Assembly: GCF_030441895.1 (NCBI RefSeq)
Contig: NZ_JARJAS010000001.1
DNA length: 64,000 nucleotides
Reading direction: 5' to 3' (one strand)
Source: Enterococcus_D entomosocium
Lineage (GTDB): Bacteria > Bacillota > Bacilli > Lactobacillales > Enterococcaceae
A model generated the notes under the pieces. It was not told the DNA's origin, did no database searches, and was given only the letters and a program-made list of their open reading frames with translations. Each line of letters opens with the position of its first letter. The stretch's first letter is position 1. Below are positions 61,615 through 64,000 of this stretch, piece after piece. The translations under genes were made by a program, and so were the position numbers.

Positions 61615-63717
61615 ATGACAATTCGTAAAGAACGACGCCGCTTAGAAAAGCGCTTGAAGCGCACGCAATACACCCAAAAAAGTATTACGATGGCTACTAC
61701 TTTAGTAGCGGGATCAACGTTTATCCCGACCTTAGGGCATGCGGCTGAAACGGCAACGACAGAAACCAGCAATAACCTTAAGGTCGTTGAACAAACAACA
61801 AACACTACACCAGAAACCGACAGCACGCCGGTTGAGGAAACGACAGAATCGACGACAGCACCTGTTGTGACCGAAGAAACTTCGGAAATAACGGAGGAGT
61901 CAGGAGCTGAAGCAGTTACTGAGGGATCAGAAACAGCGACGACAGAAAGCACAACAGTCGCTAGTGATGAAGTCTTAGAAGCAGATGAAGTACCATCAGC
62001 CCTTTCGGATTTGACTAGTCGGGCATTATTTTCACGGGCAACGATCGATCCGGCTGCCTTTATCAGTCAGATTTGCGGCTATGCAACGGAAGTGGCGGCA
62101 GCAAACGATCTGTATGCCTCTGTTATGATGGCACAAGCGATTTTGGAATCTGGTTGGGGCGCCTCGACTTTGACGACCACGGCCAACAATATGTTTGGGA
62201 TCAAAGGCAGCTACAACGGCCAATACGTGACGATGGATACGTATGAAGATGATGGTTCCGGCAATTATTATTTGATCAGCGCTAAGTTTCGGAAATACCC
62301 ATCATTAAAAGAGTCTTTTGAAGACAATGCATATGTGTTGCGTAACACGAGTTTTTCTAGCGGCAACTACTATTACAGCGGTGCGTGGAAAAGCAATACG
62401 ACCTCTTACACACAAGCGACCGCTTGGCTACAAGGGCGGTATGCAACCGATACTTCTTATGCCAGCAAATTAAACAATTTGATCAGTACGTATAATTTAA
62501 CGCAATATGATACCGGCAGCTCAAATGCAGGCGGTGGCAATAGCAATGAAACGATCGTCAGTGATGAAACAGCGATCAATCAGCAGATGAAAACCACGTC
62601 ATCTATGAATATTCGTTCCGATGCTTCCACCAGTGCCTCTATTACTGGTTCGTTAGCAGCTAATACGACGTTTACGGCAACGGCGACCAAAACCGGCACC
62701 AGCGTCAATGGCAACACCACGTGGTATAAGATTTCTGGCAAAGGTTGGGTCAGCGGCGCGTATTTGACGAAGGTTTCGACCGACTCTTCAAACAACAATA
62801 GCGGATCAGGCAACACCGGTTCTGACAATAGCAATTCCGGTACGACGATCAACAAGCAAATGAAGACGACGGAAGCGATGAATATTCGTTCTAGCGCGTC
62901 CACTAGCGGATCAGTGGTAGGGTCACTTAGCAAAGGCACGACCTTTACTGCCACTTCCATGAAAACCGGCACATCAGTCAATGGCAACAAAAATTGGTAT
63001 TATGTCTCTGGCAAAGGTTGGGTCAGCGGTGCCTACCTTACTGAAGTGACCAACAATAATGCTTCTGAAGCGGAAAAAGAAGACAATGGTTCAAGTATCA
63101 ATCAACAAATGAAAACGACGGCCGCATTAAATGTCCGCTCCGATGCTTCTACCAGCAGCCGTGTTGTGACAACGCTTGGTCAAGGGGTGACCGTTACCGT
63201 GACAGCGAAAAAGAACGGCACTTCAGTGGAAGGCAATAAAACGTGGTACTACGTTTCTGGCAAAGGTTGGGTCAGTGGTGCCTACTTGACAACAACCAGC
63301 AGCTCTTCCAATAATAACGGTTCAACAACCACAAATCAGCAAATGAAAACCACCGAGATTTTAAATGTTCGTTCCGATGCTTCTACTAGCAGTAGTATTA
63401 CTGGTTCTTTAAGTAAAGGAGCAACCGTCACGGTTACCGCAACAAAAACCGGGACGACCGTCAATGGCACGAACAAATGGTATTATGTTTCTGGCAAAGG
63501 CTGGGTCAGTGGTGCCTACTTGACGTCTGCTAGCAGTGGGTCTTCTAATACGAATACCAGCAGCAGTTCAACGAAGACGCACACGGTGAAATCAGGGGAC
63601 AGCTTATGGTCACTGGCACAAAAATATAACACCAGCATCAGCCAACTCGCATCATGGAACAACATCAACAGCAGCTATACGATCTTTGTCGGTCAAAAAC
63701 TGATCGTTTCCAAGTAA
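61615..63717 (+). CDS. Secreted GH73 N-acetylglucosaminidase with SH3 repeats and LysM
   Basis: A 700-residue autolysin-type peptidoglycan hydrolase. A long basic signal peptide ends near residue 44 (HAAET), followed by a Thr/Glu-rich low-complexity segment (45-125). The glucosaminidase domain (about 145-300) has the catalytic Glu E178 in AQAILESGWGAS. Four bacterial SH3 repeats follow (321-387, 411-478, 494-560, 573-638), each with NVRSDAST-like starts and ending SGKGWVSGAYLT, joined by Ser/Asn/Gly linkers, and a C-terminal LysM (654-698). Binding is therefore to the peptide and glycan parts of the wall. It probably serves daughter-cell separation or wall turnover. Confidence 0.93.
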   Translation: MTIRKERRRLEKRLKRTQYTQKSITMATTLVAGSTFIPTLGHAAETATTETSNNLKVVEQTTNTTPETDSTPVEETTESTTAPVVTEETSEITEESGAEAVTEGSETATTESTTVASDEVLEADEVPSALSDLTSRALFSRATIDPAAFISQICGYATEVAAANDLYASVMMAQAILESGWGASTLTTTANNMFGIKGSYNGQYVTMDTYEDDGSGNYYLISAKFRKYPSLKESFEDNAYVLRNTSFSSGNYYYSGAWKSNTTSYTQATAWLQGRYATDTSYASKLNNLISTYNLTQYDTGSSNAGGGNSNETIVSDETAINQQMKTTSSMNIRSDASTSASITGSLAANTTFTATATKTGTSVNGNTTWYKISGKGWVSGAYLTKVSTDSSNNNSGSGNTGSDNSNSGTTINKQMKTTEAMNIRSSASTSGSVVGSLSKGTTFTATSMKTGTSVNGNKNWYYVSGKGWVSGAYLTEVTNNNASEAEKEDNGSSINQQMKTTAALNVRSDASTSSRVVTTLGQGVTVTVTAKKNGTSVEGNKTWYYVSGKGWVSGAYLTTTSSSSNNNGSTTTNQQMKTTEILNVRSDASTSSSITGSLSKGATVTVTATKTGTTVNGTNKWYYVSGKGWVSGAYLTSASSGSSNTNTSSSSTKTHTVKSGDSLWSLAQKYNTSISQLASWNNINSSYTIFVGQKLIVSK
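62575..63528 (+). repeat. Four tandem SH3-encoding repeats
   Basis: Repeats at about 62575-62775, 62845-63048, 63094-63294 and 63331-63528. The segments encoding YVSGKGWVSGAYLT are nearly identical in the last three, a hallmark of duplication and possible recombination between copies. Confidence 0.85.
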
Positions 63718-63721
63718 CAAG

Positions 63722-63766
63722 CAAAAAAACCGCGTGCAAGCCATTGGCTCACGCGGTTTTTTATGA
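63722..63766 (+). terminator. Terminator after the autolysin gene
   Basis: AAAACCGCGTG pairs with CACGCGGTTTT across an AGCCA/TGGCT inner stem, followed by T. The next 190 bases hold no gene; TAGAAT at 63864-63869 is a -10 candidate for the following gene. Confidence 0.92.
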
Positions 63767-63957
63767 TGGATCCGCTTCTTCCGGAGCAGCTAGTTTTTTT
63801 TCAAGAAACCGCTTGTTTTTCGTAAGCGCAATCAAACTATTTGGTCAATCATAGAACCCTGCGTTAGAATGAAAGAAGCAATAGAAATTGCTAGTTTTAA
63901 AGGAATTGCTTCAGAACCAGAACGATCGAAGCGTACACAAAATAAGGAGGATTTCAC

Positions 63958-64000
63958 ATGCACAACAGAAACCTAACGATTATTGGCAGTTACGACACTC
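63958..64000 (+). CDS. Start of an unidentified gene, cut by the window end
   Basis: ATG at 63958 follows an ideal AAGGAGG (63944-63950) and opens MHNRNLTIIGSYDT before the window ends. Too short to identify. Confidence 0.6.
   Translation, partial: MHNRNLTIIGSYDT

Noticed and set aside
62575..63528. Regularly spaced repeats resembling an array
   Set aside because: They are in frame within a coding sequence and encode SH3 domains; spacing and length do not fit CRISPR.

Overview
The window looks like chromosomal DNA of a low-to-moderate GC Firmicute, most probably an Enterococcus of the casseliflavus/gallinarum/avium kind. This is inferred from gene order and protein style, not from a database search. 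The left end carries the conserved Bacillales/Lactobacillales block of two M16 peptidases (ymfF/ymfH type), rodZ, pgsA, cinA, recA and rny. The right half carries cydABDC, a polyprenyl diphosphate synthase, menA and a type-2 NADH dehydrogenase, which together make the demethylmenaquinone/cytochrome bd respiratory chain typical of enterococci. No rRNA, tRNA, transposase, integrase or CRISPR array was seen.

Layout. 1-8.4 kb: housekeeping block (peptidases, cell shape, phospholipid synthesis, recombination, RNA decay). 8.7-15.1 kb: a divergent disaccharide locus with a GntR/TreR-type repressor, beta-phosphoglucomutase, a GH65 phosphorylase and a one-piece PTS EIIBCA; both transcripts carry TreR-like palindromes, so phosphorolysis of trehalose-6-phosphate is the best reading. 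15.2-19.6 kb: drug-efflux type MFS with an attenuator-like leader, DUF2798 membrane protein, a padR-DUF1700-small membrane protein operon, and a TetR regulator. 19.7-29.5 kb: YesM/YesN two-component system beside a lipoprotein binding protein, two permeases, a YesL-like protein and a cytosolic pullulanase, a set for importing and debranching alpha-glucan oligosaccharides. 29.6-40.9 kb: LacI regulator followed by the most unusual part of the window, an operon of PTS EIIB, FucI-like isomerase, split transketolase, FGGY kinase, esterase, cytosolic apiosidase-like DUF4038 protein and PTS EIIC, then a GH1 phospho-glucosidase behind a LicT/BglG antiterminator leader. I propose that it takes up and breaks down an apiose-containing glycoside.

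41-45.3 kb: YjbR protein, a flavodoxin-fold quinone reductase with a divergent HxlR regulator, a DrrAB-type ABC exporter and a divergent Rgg regulator. 45.5-54.7 kb: respiratory module. 54.8-61.4 kb: a cytosolic ApbE flavin transferase, a LysR regulator, a small FMN reductase, an 808-residue three-domain flavoreductase whose N-terminal third is a duplicate of that small reductase, and an OFA-type MFS carrier, together a soluble NAD(P)H-dependent enoate reductase system. 61.6-63.7 kb: secreted GH73 autolysin with four SH3 repeats and a LysM. The last 43 bases open another gene.

Most operons are bounded by clear Rho-independent terminators. Several promoters show good -35/-10 pairs with CcpA-type cre or repressor palindromes, so the carbohydrate part looks subject to carbon catabolite control.
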